DNA of 35,164 bases from JBFISM01 sp041608535. GTDB lineage: Bacteria; Actinomycetota; Acidimicrobiia; Spongiisociales; UBA5794. A program made the translations under genes and the position numbers. Location: positions 1-35,164 of the forward strand of contig JBFISM010000021.1 of assembly GCA_041608535.1 (NCBI GenBank), given 5' to 3'. Below the pieces are notes generated by a model. The model saw only the letters and a list, made by a program, of their open reading frames with translations, did not search any database and was not told the origin of the DNA. Shown piece after piece: positions 1 to 7,560 of this stretch. Numbering within the stretch: position 1 is the first letter of the stretch; each line of letters starts with the position of its first letter.

Positions 1-1
1 C

Positions 2-1153
2 ACCATCATCGACTTCGCCGTGCAGACCTACGGCAACGATGTCATGCCCGGCTTCGAGGAGTGGATGGGCAAGGCCGACGGCGAGTGCGCCATCGACTAC
101 GGCTTCCACCAGATCATCGGCGACGTGACGGACTCGTCGCTCAAGGAGATGGAAGCGCTGATGGGGGAGGGGGTGACCAGCTTCAAGCTGTTCATGGCCT
201 ACCCGGGCGTCTTCTACTCCGACGACGGGCAGATCTTCCGAGCCATGCAGAAGGCATCGGAGCTCGGCGCGACCATCATGATGCACGCCGAGAACGGCAT
301 GGTGATCGACGTGCTGCGCGACCAGGCAGTGGCCCGGGGGCAGACCGATCCGGTGTATCACGGGCTCACCCGGCCGTCGATCACCGAGGGTGAGGCGACG
401 GGGCGGGCGATCAAGATCGCCGAGCTGGCGGGCACACCGGTGTACATCGTGCACCTGGCGGCGAAGGAGGCACTCGAGGCGGTGGCCGAGGCGAGGAGCC
501 GGGGCTTCAACGCTTTCGCCGAAACGTGCCCGCAGTACCTGTACTTCTCCCTCGAGGAGCATCTCGACCAAGAGGGCTTCGAAGGCGCCAAGTACGTGTG
601 CTCGACGCCGATCCGCAAGCGCAGCGAGGGTCATCAAGATGCGCTGTGGAAAGGTCTGGCGACAAACGACCTCCAGGTGGTGTCGACCGATCACTGCCCG
701 TTCTGCTTCAACGATCACCCGACGTTGGGGACACAGAAGCATCTCGGGCTCGGCGACTTCCGGGCGATCCCGAACGGGTTGCCCGCGGTGGAGAATCGCT
801 ACGAGCTGATCTATCACGGTGCGGTCGCTGATGGGCATCTCTCACTGAACCGCTTCGTCGAAGTGGTGGCGACGACGCCGTCGAAGATGTTCGGGCTCTA
901 TCCGAAGAAGGGCACGATCGCCATCGGCTCCGACGCCGACATCGTGATCTTCGACCCGAACACGCCCCATCTCATCTCCGCGGAGACCCACCACATGAAC
1001 GTGGACTACTCCTGCTGGGAGGGGCTCACCGTGGCCGGCAGTGTCGAGACCGTGATGAGCCGGGGCCGCACGATCATCGCCGACGGCGAGTACCACGGCA
1101 AGAAAGGCGACGGCGTCTACCTACGACGTGGCGAGAACCAGTACCTGATGTGA
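2..1153 (+). CDS. Dihydropyrimidinase / D-hydantoinase, 5'-truncated by window edge
   Basis: Cyclic-amidohydrolase family enzyme that hydrolyses dihydropyrimidines or hydantoins to N-carbamoyl amino acids. The frame is open to the left edge, so the N-terminus, including the usual first HxH metal motif, is missing; 383 residues remain of an expected 460-480. Visible family residues: SFKLFMAY near residue 60 of the fragment, whose Lys is the carboxylated metal bridge in this family; metal histidines in MMHAENG and IVHLAA; and the STDHCPF segment with the catalytic Asp. The C-terminal GSDADIVIFDP stretch is typical of the amidohydrolase second domain. The nearby semialdehyde dehydrogenase and F420-type oxidoreductase fit a reductive pyrimidine or hydantoin breakdown cluster. 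Exact substrate is not decidable from sequence. Confidence 0.93.
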   Translation, partial: TIIDFAVQTYGNDVMPGFEEWMGKADGECAIDYGFHQIIGDVTDSSLKEMEALMGEGVTSFKLFMAYPGVFYSDDGQIFRAMQKASELGATIMMHAENGMVIDVLRDQAVARGQTDPVYHGLTRPSITEGEATGRAIKIAELAGTPVYIVHLAAKEALEAVAEARSRGFNAFAETCPQYLYFSLEEHLDQEGFEGAKYVCSTPIRKRSEGHQDALWKGLATNDLQVVSTDHCPFCFNDHPTLGTQKHLGLGDFRAIPNGLPAVENRYELIYHGAVADGHLSLNRFVEVVATTPSKMFGLYPKKGTIAIGSDADIVIFDPNTPHLISAETHHMNVDYSCWEGLTVAGSVETVMSRGRTIIADGEYHGKKGDGVYLRRGENQYLM

Positions 1154-1169
1154 GCTTCGGCTTTCTTTT

Positions 1170-1204
1170 CCGACGTCGGCGAGTGGCCGATCGGCCATGC
1201 CGAC
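1170..1204. terminator. Nested palindromes after the hydantoinase gene; possible terminator
   Basis: Seventeen bases after the stop there is CCGACGTCGG (1170-1179), then the perfect 14-bp palindrome TGGCCGATCGGCCA (1184-1197), itself enclosed by GTCGGC (1175-1180) and GCCGAC (1199-1204). Together 1175-1204 can fold into a strong stem. No T-run follows, so an intrinsic terminator is possible but not of classical form; an operator is the alternative. Confidence 0.4.
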
Positions 1205-1263
1205 TGGCAATCTCGTGCATGGGACACCACGCGGTGAATCTTCGTCGATTCGGTTGAGGAGAT

Positions 1264-1326
1264 AGTCGCCTGTGCGGTGACACCGACCTGCTGTGGTCCT
1301 CGAGGGGCCGGTGTCGCGTGGCGATT
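1264..1326. other. Imperfect inverted repeat, possible RNA structure
   Basis: AGTCGCC (1264-1270) can pair with GGCGATT (1320-1326, one G-T), and inside it GACACCG (1279-1285) pairs with CGGTGTC (1309-1315). The 256-base gap 1154-1409 holds nothing that looks coding on either strand, so these pairings are its main content besides the palindromes just downstream of the hydantoinase stop. Role unknown. Confidence 0.3.
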
Positions 1327-1409
1327 CGCCTTCGATAATTGGGTCTTGTATTTCGCTGCGCAAGCCTCATACTCCGCCGCAATAGGCGTTGCTTTCGAGG
1401 AAGGGACAC

Positions 1410-1937
1410 ATGCGCCACCGTTCTGATGCGACAGTGTTTGTCGACGATTACGTGCAGGACCGGCTGCCCGGAATCTGTGTGGTCACCGGTGAGCCGACCA
1501 ACGATCGGCTGCACTCCGAGACGGTCGTGGATCGGCCCAGCTTGGGCTGGCTCTTCCTCTTGTTGCTCGGACCGATCGGCTGGATCGTGCTGCTGGCCGT
1601 CTTCGCCTTCGGGCAGCGCTCGTACCTCCACGGCGAACTGCCGTTCTCGGAGGAGGCGTATCTCGCCGAGAAGCGGAGGACTCGCTCCGCAGTTCTCTTC
1701 GGGATCGGCGCCGTGGTCGTCGCGAGGGCCGTGTTGGGGGCCATCGCGAACTTCAGTATCGGAGTTGTCGGTGTCGTGCTGGCGCTGATCGCCGGCATCG
1801 GCGCTTACCTGTGGGCTTCGTCGATGGGCCCGGCGCTGCAGCTCGATGCCAGCCGTCGTTTTGTGACAATCCGCAAGGCGCACCCCAACTTCGCAGCAGC
1901 GGTGCGTGAGATGGAGTGGATGTCCGCTCGCATCTGA
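1410..1937 (+). CDS. Small membrane protein of unknown function
   Basis: 175 residues. I do not recognise the family. The N-terminal third is soluble and carries CVVTGEPT, a Cys-x-x-Thr-Gly-x-Pro pattern. This is followed by a hydrophobic hairpin (about residues 46-68, LGWLFLLLLGPIGWIVLLAV) and a second long hydrophobic stretch (about 94-140) broken by a few polar residues, giving about four membrane spans. The C-terminal tail is soluble. The ATG at 1410 is preferred over an in-frame TTG at 1389 because GAGGAAGGG lies just before it. The gene sits between two pyrimidine-catabolism genes but nothing in the protein ties it to that pathway. A 13-bp stem hairpin follows the stop. Confidence 0.7.
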   Translation: MRHRSDATVFVDDYVQDRLPGICVVTGEPTNDRLHSETVVDRPSLGWLFLLLLGPIGWIVLLAVFAFGQRSYLHGELPFSEEAYLAEKRRTRSAVLFGIGAVVVARAVLGAIANFSIGVVGVVLALIAGIGAYLWASSMGPALQLDASRRFVTIRKAHPNFAAAVREMEWMSARI

Positions 1938-1959
1938 TCGCCGCACCGTTCGAATCACA

Positions 1960-1989
1960 CCGACTGGGCACCTGACGGTGCCCGGTCGG
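1960..1989 (+). terminator. 13-bp stem with TGAC loop; probable terminator
   Basis: The arms 1960-1972 and 1977-1989 are complementary over 13 pairs with one G-T, around the tetraloop TGAC, starting 22 bases after the upstream stop codon. The following GTCGATTTGATG is only weakly T-rich. Position and stem strength suggest it ends transcription of the small membrane-protein gene before the dehydrogenase promoter. Confidence 0.5.
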
Positions 1990-2007
1990 TCGATTTGATG
2001 CGTCCGG

Positions 2008-2013
2008 TAAGCT
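2008..2013 (+). promoter_or_regulatory. -10 box TAAGCT for mmsA
   Basis: TAAGCT matches the TANNNT form seen before many genes here. A start near 2020 would give a leader of about 50 bases that carries a small hairpin (CCGCCG 2031-2036, loop TGTC, CGGCGG 2041-2046) and the ribosome binding site GGGGAG (2054-2059). No clear -35 box. Confidence 0.45.
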
Positions 2014-2069
2014 CGGGCGACTGATCAGAACCGCCGTGTCCGGCGGAACTCACGGGGAGTCTTGCGCAC

Positions 2070-3557
2070 GTGCGACGCATCAATCACTACATGGACGGTG
2101 CGGAATACGCACCACCAACCGATCGTGTGGGTCCGGTGTGGGATCCAGCTACGGGTCTCCAGCAAGCCGAGGTGGCGCTGGCCGACGTCGCCGCAGTGGA
2201 TGCCGTCGTGGCGTCGGCCAAAACCGCATTTCCGGGATGGCGCGACACGTCGCTGGCCAGGCGCACCGCCATCATGTTCCGCTTCCGCGACCTCGTCGAA
2301 CGGTACGCCGACGACATCGCCAAGTTGCTGGTTGCCGAGCATGGCAAGGTGTTCTCCGACGCTCGCGGCGAAGTGCAGCGCGGGCTCGAGGTCATCGAGT
2401 TCGCGTGTGGGATCCCGACCCTCATCAAGGGCGACTTCTCGGAGAACGTGTCGACCAGCGTCGACAGCTACTCGATCCGCCAGCCCCTCGGAGTGGTCGC
2501 CGGGATCACCCCGTTCAACTTCCCGGCGATGGTTCCGATGTGGATGTATCCGATCGCCATAGCTTGTGGCAACACGTTCGTGCTGAAGCCGTCGGAGAAG
2601 GATCCGACCGCTCCGTATTTCGCCGCCGAGCTGATGACGAAGGCGGGGCTGCCGCCGGGTGTGCTCAACGTGGTCAATGGGGACAAGGTGGCCGTCGACC
2701 GGATCCTGGAGCATCCCGACATCTCCGCAGTCTCGTTCGTCGGGTCGACCCCGATCGCCAAGTATGTCTACGAGACGGGGACTGCCCACGGCAAACGAGT
2801 GCAAGCACTTGGCGGGGCGAAGAATCACATGGTGGTGCTGCCCGACGCCGACATGGATTTGGCTGCGGATGCCGCCGTTTCTGCGGCGTACGGGTCGGCC
2901 GGTGAGCGGTGCATGGCGATCAGCGTGCTGGTCACCGTAGGCGACGCTGCCGATGCGCTACTACCCAAGGTGTCGGAGCGGCTGTCCAAGGTCAAGACAG
3001 CGCCCGGCATGGACGAGGGCGCCGAGATGGGCCCTCTGGTCACGGCCGACCATCGCGATCGGGTGGTCGGGCTCATCGACTCCGGCGTCGAGGAAGGGGC
3101 GACACTGGTCGCCGATGGTCGGAAGCTCAGCGAAGAGCAGGACGGTTTCTTCGTGGGGCCGACACTGTTCGACAACGTCAAGCCCGACATGAGTATCTAT
3201 CGGGAAGAGATCTTCGGTCCGGTGCTGTCGACGGTGCGGGTGGACACGTACGACGATGCGATGGAGTTGGTGAACAGGAATCCCTACGCCAACGGCGTTG
3301 CGATCTTCACCAACGACGGGGGAGCGGCCCGCAAGTTCCAGAACGAGGTGCCCGTCGGCATGGTCGGCGTCAACGTGCCGATTCCCGTCCCCGTCGCCTA
3401 CTACTCCTTCGGCGGTTGGAAGAGCTCACTCTTCGGCGACTCCCATATCTACGGCACCGAAGGCATCCACTTCTACACCCGCGGCAAAGTCATCACGGCC
3501 CGCTGGCCCGACCCCACGCACCGCGGTGTCAATCTGGGCTTCCCGACCAGCTCTTGA
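2070..3557 (+). CDS. mmsA: CoA-acylating methylmalonate/malonate-semialdehyde dehydrogenase
   Basis: 495 residues, the usual length for this aldehyde-dehydrogenase subfamily. It oxidises (methyl)malonate semialdehyde with NAD and CoA to propionyl- or acetyl-CoA plus CO2. Subfamily marks: N-terminal INHYMDG, the nucleotide-binding QPLGVVAGITPFNFP, EHGKVFSDARGEVQRGLE, the catalytic Cys in GSAGERCMAI preceded by the CoA-enzyme Arg, and the C-terminal SFGGWKSSLFGD. The start is GTG 2070, 10 bases after GGGGAG. In pyrimidine breakdown, beta-alanine is transaminated to malonate semialdehyde, so a neighbouring dihydropyrimidinase fits. A valine or myo-inositol role is the alternative. The first hairpin element of the intergenic repeat family begins three bases after the stop. 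Confidence 0.93.
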   Translation: MRRINHYMDGAEYAPPTDRVGPVWDPATGLQQAEVALADVAAVDAVVASAKTAFPGWRDTSLARRTAIMFRFRDLVERYADDIAKLLVAEHGKVFSDARGEVQRGLEVIEFACGIPTLIKGDFSENVSTSVDSYSIRQPLGVVAGITPFNFPAMVPMWMYPIAIACGNTFVLKPSEKDPTAPYFAAELMTKAGLPPGVLNVVNGDKVAVDRILEHPDISAVSFVGSTPIAKYVYETGTAHGKRVQALGGAKNHMVVLPDADMDLAADAAVSAAYGSAGERCMAISVLVTVGDAADALLPKVSERLSKVKTAPGMDEGAEMGPLVTADHRDRVVGLIDSGVEEGATLVADGRKLSEEQDGFFVGPTLFDNVKPDMSIYREEIFGPVLSTVRVDTYDDAMELVNRNPYANGVAIFTNDGGAARKFQNEVPVGMVGVNVPIPVPVAYYSFGGWKSSLFGDSHIYGTEGIHFYTRGKVITARWPDPTHRGVNLGFPTSS

Positions 3558-3559
3558 CG

Positions 3560-3610
3560 CGAACCTAAGGCTGTCCGTCGCGGAAAGCGCGCGCGACAGC
3601 CGGAAGATGA
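3560..3610 (+). repeat. Hairpin repeat element, copy A (left member of pair A/B)
   Basis: Outer arm CGAACCTAAGG (3560-3570), stem arm GGCTGTC (3569-3575) pairing with GACAGCC (3595-3601), core CGCGGAAAGCGC, inner arm CCGGAAG (3600-3606). It starts three bases after the mmsA stop. Its mate B lies on the far side of the next gene with the arms reversed. The family recurs at 4594, 11143, 12319, 22817 and 22889. Confidence 0.85.
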
Positions 3611-3667
3611 ATCGCCAAGGCAGCCCGAGGCGAGTTCTTGTCGCAGCTGCACTGCATGCTGAGCAGC

Positions 3668-4588
3668 ATGAATGAAAGCGAGTTGCGCGCCCAGGAGATA
3701 GCCAGTCGAAATAGTGGAGTGCTGACGCGCCGCCAGGCGAGCGCCGTCGGGATGACGCACGGCCAGATCTGGCGACGAGTCAAGAGCGGCCGTTGGGCGT
3801 CGCTCAGTCCAGGCGTATACGTCGTGGGGATCGGCGACCAGCACGATGTCCAACTCCGAGCGGCGGTGGCGGCTCTGCCGGCAGTTGTCTCGCACGAAGC
3901 GGCTGCAGAGCGCCACGGATTCGTTGGCGTGCCCTACGGCCGCAACGTCGTGACCGTGCCCCACCGACGGACGAATCGCTTCGGTGTTGTGACGGTGCAC
4001 GAATCGACCGACCTCCAGCCTCACCACGTGACGGAGATCGACCGTCTCCCGATCACAACGCCTGCCCGCACGGTCGTCGACTTGGCGGCCGTCCTTCGAC
4101 CGGCGCGTTTGAAGCGGTTGATCGAGCGAGCGGTTGTGGCGAACAGAGTGCGGCTGGTCGACATTGTGGACGTGTTCGACGAGGTGGCCAGACGAGGGAA
4201 GCCGGGGACGAGGACGATGCGCGCTGCACTGGATGACCTCGGTGCTGGCCCCGGCGGTGTCGAGAGCGAATTGGAGCTCCGCTTGGTCAGTCTTATCGAG
4301 GCGGCCGGCTTGCCCACACCGGTTCGGCAATTCCGGCTTGCGTTCCGCGACGAGAGTCGCGGGCGCATCGACCTCGCATATCCGGATCAGCGGCTGCTGA
4401 TCGAGGCCGATGGGAAACAATGGCACGCGTTGCAGCGGGACTTCATTTCAGACCGGCGGCGCGACAACCTCGCCCAGCTCGCTGGATGGCGTGTGCTGCG
4501 ATTCACCTGGGACGATGTCACCGACGACCCGGCGCTCGTGATCGGCGTCATTAACCAAGCGCTCACACGGGCACCGAGCGCGGTTTGA
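3668..4588 (+). CDS. AbiEi-like wHTH protein with C-terminal DUF559 (Vsr-like) nuclease domain
   Basis: 306 residues. The N-terminal part (SGVLTRRQASAVGMTHGQIWRRV, then SGRWASLSPGVYVV) is the winged-helix domain of AbiEi-type antitoxins. The middle part, with SHEAAAERHG and the ITTPARTVVDLA stretch, is also typical. The last 90 residues form a DUF559 PD-(D/E)XK domain: RIDLAYPDQRLLIEADGKQWH supplies Asp and Glu-x-Asp, followed by RRRDNLAQLAGWRVLRFTW. No AbiEii toxin partner is adjacent, so it is an orphan. ATG 3668 is chosen because CATGCT lies 7 nt before it, as in the leaderless genes here; ATG 3656 is possible. The gene is bracketed exactly by inverted repeat copies A and B and separates two catabolic genes, which suggests a later arrival. 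Biological activity is unproven. Confidence 0.85.
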   Translation: MNESELRAQEIASRNSGVLTRRQASAVGMTHGQIWRRVKSGRWASLSPGVYVVGIGDQHDVQLRAAVAALPAVVSHEAAAERHGFVGVPYGRNVVTVPHRRTNRFGVVTVHESTDLQPHHVTEIDRLPITTPARTVVDLAAVLRPARLKRLIERAVVANRVRLVDIVDVFDEVARRGKPGTRTMRAALDDLGAGPGGVESELELRLVSLIEAAGLPTPVRQFRLAFRDESRGRIDLAYPDQRLLIEADGKQWHALQRDFISDRRRDNLAQLAGWRVLRFTWDDVTDDPALVIGVINQALTRAPSAV

Positions 4589-4593
4589 CCGCA

Positions 4594-4647
4594 GTTCATT
4601 CTTTCGGCTGTCGCGCGCGGAAACCGCGATCCACAGCCTAAGGTTCG
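4594..4647 (-). repeat. Hairpin repeat element, copy B (right member of pair A/B)
   Basis: Read on the plus strand: inner arm CTTTCGG (4601-4607), stem GGCTGT pairing with ACAGCC, core CGCGGAAACCGCG, outer arm CCTAAGGTTCG (4637-4647). The arm order is the reverse of copy A, matching 10 of 11 bases of its outer arm. The core differs (CGCGG-AAA-CCGCG) but still pairs. It begins six bases after the nuclease stop codon and ends five bases before the next start codon. Confidence 0.85.
4639..4644 (+). promoter_or_regulatory. -10 box TAAGGT inside repeat copy B
   Basis: TAAGGT is part of the outer arm CCTAAGGTTCG of repeat copy B and lies 7 nt before the ATG at 4652. This is the spacing seen at the other probable leaderless genes here. 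There is no Shine-Dalgarno before that ATG. Confidence 0.5.
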
Positions 4648-4651
4648 CCCA

Positions 4652-5653
4652 ATGGACTTCGGTGTGGTGCTGCAGACGAATCCGCCGGTATCGCGGGTGC
4701 TCGAACTCACCAAGCGGGCCGAGGCGAATGGGTTCGTGTACGGGTGGACGTTCGACTCGCACGTCTTGTGGCAGGAGCCGTTCGTCATCTACAGCCTCAT
4801 GCTCGCAGAGACCGAGCGGATGACGGTGGGTCCGATGGTGTCCAATCCGGGCACCCGTGATTGGACCGTGCTGGCGTCGATGTTCGCCACGTTGAACCAG
4901 CACTTCGGCCCCCGCACCATCCTCGGTATGGGTCGTGGCGACTCAGCGCTCCGCGTCATCGGGAAGCGGCCGATCCGGCTCGCCAAGACCGAGGAGTCGA
5001 TCGGTGTCATCAAGCGGCTCGTCGCCGGGGAAGAGGTCGACTATGAGGGAACCCCGGTGAAGATCCCGTGGATCGAGCAGGGTCACGATCTCCCCGTGTG
5101 GATGGCCGCCTATGGACCCAAGACGCTCGCCATGACGGGCCGTGCCGCCGATGGGTTCGTCCTCCAGCTCGCAGATCCACAGATCCTGCAGTGGACGACG
5201 GCGACAGTGCGCGAGGCGGCACGGGAAGCCGGCCGCAACCCAGACGACATCCACATCGCCGTCGTTGCACCGGCCTACGTCGGGGATGACCTGCCGCACC
5301 AGCGTGACCAGCTGCGCTGGTTCGGTGGCATGGTGGGCAACCACGTCGTCGACCTCGTCAACCGCTACGGCGAGGACGAGTCGAAGGTGCCCACCGCTCT
5401 GTCTGATTACATCAAAGCCCGCACCGACTACGACTACAGCCACCACGGCAAGGCGGACAACCCCACGACGGACTTTGTTCCCGACCAGATCGTCGATCGT
5501 TTCTGCGTTCTCGGCCCGGTGGAGAACCACATTGCCCGACTCGAGGAGCTCCGTGAGCTCGGCGTAGACAGCTTCAGCGTTTACCTGATGCACGACGACC
5601 AGGAGGGCACGCTCGACGCCTACGGGGATCACGTGATCCCGGCGCTCAGCTGA
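4652..5653 (+). CDS. LLM-class F420-dependent oxidoreductase (CPS_4043-like)
   Basis: 333 residues, a single luciferase-like TIM-barrel domain. MDFGVVLQTNPP, GWTFDSHVLWQEPFVIYS and TVGPMVSNPGTRDWTVLAS closely match what I remember of the TIGR03842-type F420-dependent oxidoreductases, often found next to hydantoinase genes. Further marks are GIGRGDSALRVIGKRP (here GMGRGDSALRVIG) and the barrel strand LPVWMAAYGPKTLAMTGRAADG. The family uses reduced F420 as hydride donor; the substrate is unknown, and a role in ring reduction of pyrimidines or hydantoins is inference from context only. It is probably leaderless from the TAAGGT box in repeat copy B. A DUF885 gene follows after nine bases, probably in the same transcript. 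Confidence 0.88.
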   Translation: MDFGVVLQTNPPVSRVLELTKRAEANGFVYGWTFDSHVLWQEPFVIYSLMLAETERMTVGPMVSNPGTRDWTVLASMFATLNQHFGPRTILGMGRGDSALRVIGKRPIRLAKTEESIGVIKRLVAGEEVDYEGTPVKIPWIEQGHDLPVWMAAYGPKTLAMTGRAADGFVLQLADPQILQWTTATVREAAREAGRNPDDIHIAVVAPAYVGDDLPHQRDQLRWFGGMVGNHVVDLVNRYGEDESKVPTALSDYIKARTDYDYSHHGKADNPTTDFVPDQIVDRFCVLGPVENHIARLEELRELGVDSFSVYLMHDDQEGTLDAYGDHVIPALS

Positions 5654-5662
5654 CCAGCGGCG

Positions 5663-7318
5663 GTGCCGGAGCCGTTCCAGATCTCGAGTGACTACGTAGA
5701 CGACCTCGCCTCCCTCCACCCCGGCTTCGGCACCATGGTGGGTCGCGGCGAGCACGATTACCGCTGGCCCGACTACGGCCCCGATGGATGGGCGGCATCT
5801 GCCGATCTCCATCGCCGCTATCGAGATGTGTTCGCCGGGCATCTCGAACACAGCGACGAGACCCAGCGTCGCTGCGCCAGAGTGATGCACCGGGTGATGG
5901 TCGATCGGCTCGACGAACTCGACCACGACGATCACCTCGGCGCCGTGCGTCACATGGCCAGCCCGCTCCACGCCATGAACCGTGTCTTCGATCTCATGTC
6001 GCGCAACGACGACGAAGCCTGGGATGCGATCGTCGCCCGCCTCGAGACCATGGATCTGGCGCTCGACTCGTATCGTGCCGGCTTGAACGAAGGTATCGGG
6101 CGCGGCCGTATCGCCGCACGCAGACAGGTCGACTCGTTGATCGGCCAAGCTCGCCTGCTGGCCGGCGAGCGCTCGGCGCTGCTGCGCAGCGGAGACGGCG
6201 TGCCGCCGACTCACGCCAGGCGGATCGAAGCAGCGATCGACACGGCGCGAGCCGCCGTCGCCGACTTCGTGGAATACCTGGCCGACGATTACGCACCACA
6301 CGCACCCGAGACCGACGGCGTCGGCCGGGAGCGGTACACCCGCTGGCTGCGCCGCCTGGTCGGCGCTGCCGTAGATCCCGAAGAAGCATACGAGTGGGGA
6401 TGGCACGAGCTGCGGCGGTTGCTGGGAGACCTCGACAACGTCGGTGAGCAGTTGCTGCCCGACGCACCGCTCGCAGAGGTCGTGACCCATCTCCGTAACG
6501 ATCCGCTGCGGATCGCAAACAGCATCGACGAGTTCCTGGCGTTCATCACCGACTGCCAGCTCAAAGCCCTTGGCGAACTCACCGGCTCGCACTTCGACGT
6601 GCCCGACCAGATCACGACCCTCACGATCAACCTGGCGCCGCGGGGCAGCCCGCTCGGGGCGTATTACATGGCGCCATCGGAGGATTTCACCCGGCCGGGT
6701 GGCGTCTACTACTCGATGGGTCAGGCAACCCGCTTTCCCCTGTTTCACGCAGTGTCCACTGCGTATCACGAAGGATTCCCCGGCCACCACCTGCAGCGTG
6801 GTACCGCCATGGCAAACCAGGATCGAGTCAGCAGGGGGCAGCGGCTTGCGGTGTGGTATCCAGGCTATGGGGAAGGCTGGGCTCTCTACGCCGAGCGGCT
6901 GATGGGTGAGCTCGGCTACCTCGAAGACCCGGCCCACGAGTTCGGCATGCTCACCAAACACTCCTACCGTGCGACCCGGGTCGTCGTCGGTATCGGACTG
7001 CACTTGGATCTACCGCTACCGGAGCACGCACCAATCCATGCAGGTTCGCGGTGGACCTTCGAGCGGGCGACCGAGTATCTGCGCCGTTACGGAATGCGCA
7101 CTCCTGCCCAAGCGAAGAACGAGACCCTCCGGTATCTGGGTTGGCCGGGTCAGGCTCCGGCCTACAAGCTGGGGGAGCGGGAGATGCTCTCGATACGGTC
7201 GGCACAGCATCGCCACCGCGGGTCGGCTTTCGATCTCCCTGCGTTCCATGACCGGCTGATCGGCGATGGTCCGATGCCGTTCGACCTGCTACGCAATCAC
7301 ATGCTGGAACGGCTGTGA
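5663..7318 (+). CDS. DUF885 family protein, putative zinc metallopeptidase
   Basis: 551 residues, a normal length for DUF885. The family signature HEGFPGHHLQ is at about residue 369, an HExxxGH-like metal site, and is followed by YGEGWALYAERLMGELGYLEDP, where the second conserved Glu lies. The C-terminal RYLGWPGQAPAYKLGEREM is also typical. No signal peptide or membrane segment is visible, so it is probably cytoplasmic. DUF885 members are thought to be peptidases, but few have been tested and the substrate cannot be told here. The GTG at 5663 is the only good start, nine bases after the preceding stop, so co-transcription with the F420-type gene is likely. Confidence 0.85.
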   Translation: MPEPFQISSDYVDDLASLHPGFGTMVGRGEHDYRWPDYGPDGWAASADLHRRYRDVFAGHLEHSDETQRRCARVMHRVMVDRLDELDHDDHLGAVRHMASPLHAMNRVFDLMSRNDDEAWDAIVARLETMDLALDSYRAGLNEGIGRGRIAARRQVDSLIGQARLLAGERSALLRSGDGVPPTHARRIEAAIDTARAAVADFVEYLADDYAPHAPETDGVGRERYTRWLRRLVGAAVDPEEAYEWGWHELRRLLGDLDNVGEQLLPDAPLAEVVTHLRNDPLRIANSIDEFLAFITDCQLKALGELTGSHFDVPDQITTLTINLAPRGSPLGAYYMAPSEDFTRPGGVYYSMGQATRFPLFHAVSTAYHEGFPGHHLQRGTAMANQDRVSRGQRLAVWYPGYGEGWALYAERLMGELGYLEDPAHEFGMLTKHSYRATRVVVGIGLHLDLPLPEHAPIHAGSRWTFERATEYLRRYGMRTPAQAKNETLRYLGWPGQAPAYKLGEREMLSIRSAQHRHRGSAFDLPAFHDRLIGDGPMPFDLLRNHMLERL

Positions 7319-7335
7319 GACGAGAAATGGACGCA

Positions 7336-7560
7336 CCAAACCGCCACGGGGACGGTTTGGGGGTAAGGCCCAGGCCCGCCGCCAGCCCGGAGAAGGGACA
7401 ATCCGGGAGAAGGAGGAGAGAGAGAAACCGGGTGCCTCAGATCCTCCACCGGGCTGGCAAACATGGTCCTGTACCTTGCGAGACCAAGGTACGCCTCGGT
7501 AGTTGCACTCCGCAATGGGTCGGCCGGATCAAACAGGGATGCTCGGCACATCGCTGCCGA
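7336..7560. ncRNA. Candidate structured RNA: four strong stem-loops in a gene-free gap
   Basis: The 262-base gap 7319-7580 contains perfect pairings in a row: CCAAACCG/CGGTTTGG (7336-7343 with 7353-7360); GCCAGCCCGG/CCGGGCTGGC (7381-7390 with 7449-7458), enclosing GGAGGA/TCCTCC (7412-7417 with 7442-7447) and a purine-rich strand; GTACCTTG/CAAGGTAC (7471-7478 with 7485-7492); and TCGGCA/TGCCGA (7543-7548 with 7555-7560). No T-run follows any of them. I do not recognise SRP RNA, RNase P RNA, tmRNA, 6C RNA or a SAM or cobalamin riboswitch. The next gene has a -10 box at 7569, after this region, so this is more likely a separate RNA or a 3' UTR than that gene's leader. Strand is unknown. Confidence 0.45.

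Noticed and set aside
3560..3610. Copy A as an ordinary intrinsic terminator
   Set aside because: There is no T-run after the hairpin, and the same arms recur at five other places with fixed pairing and orientation, which a simple terminator does not explain.
4943..7003. Open frame of 686 codons on the minus strand
   Set aside because: Antisense to the F420-type and DUF885 genes, both well supported; no recognisable domain.
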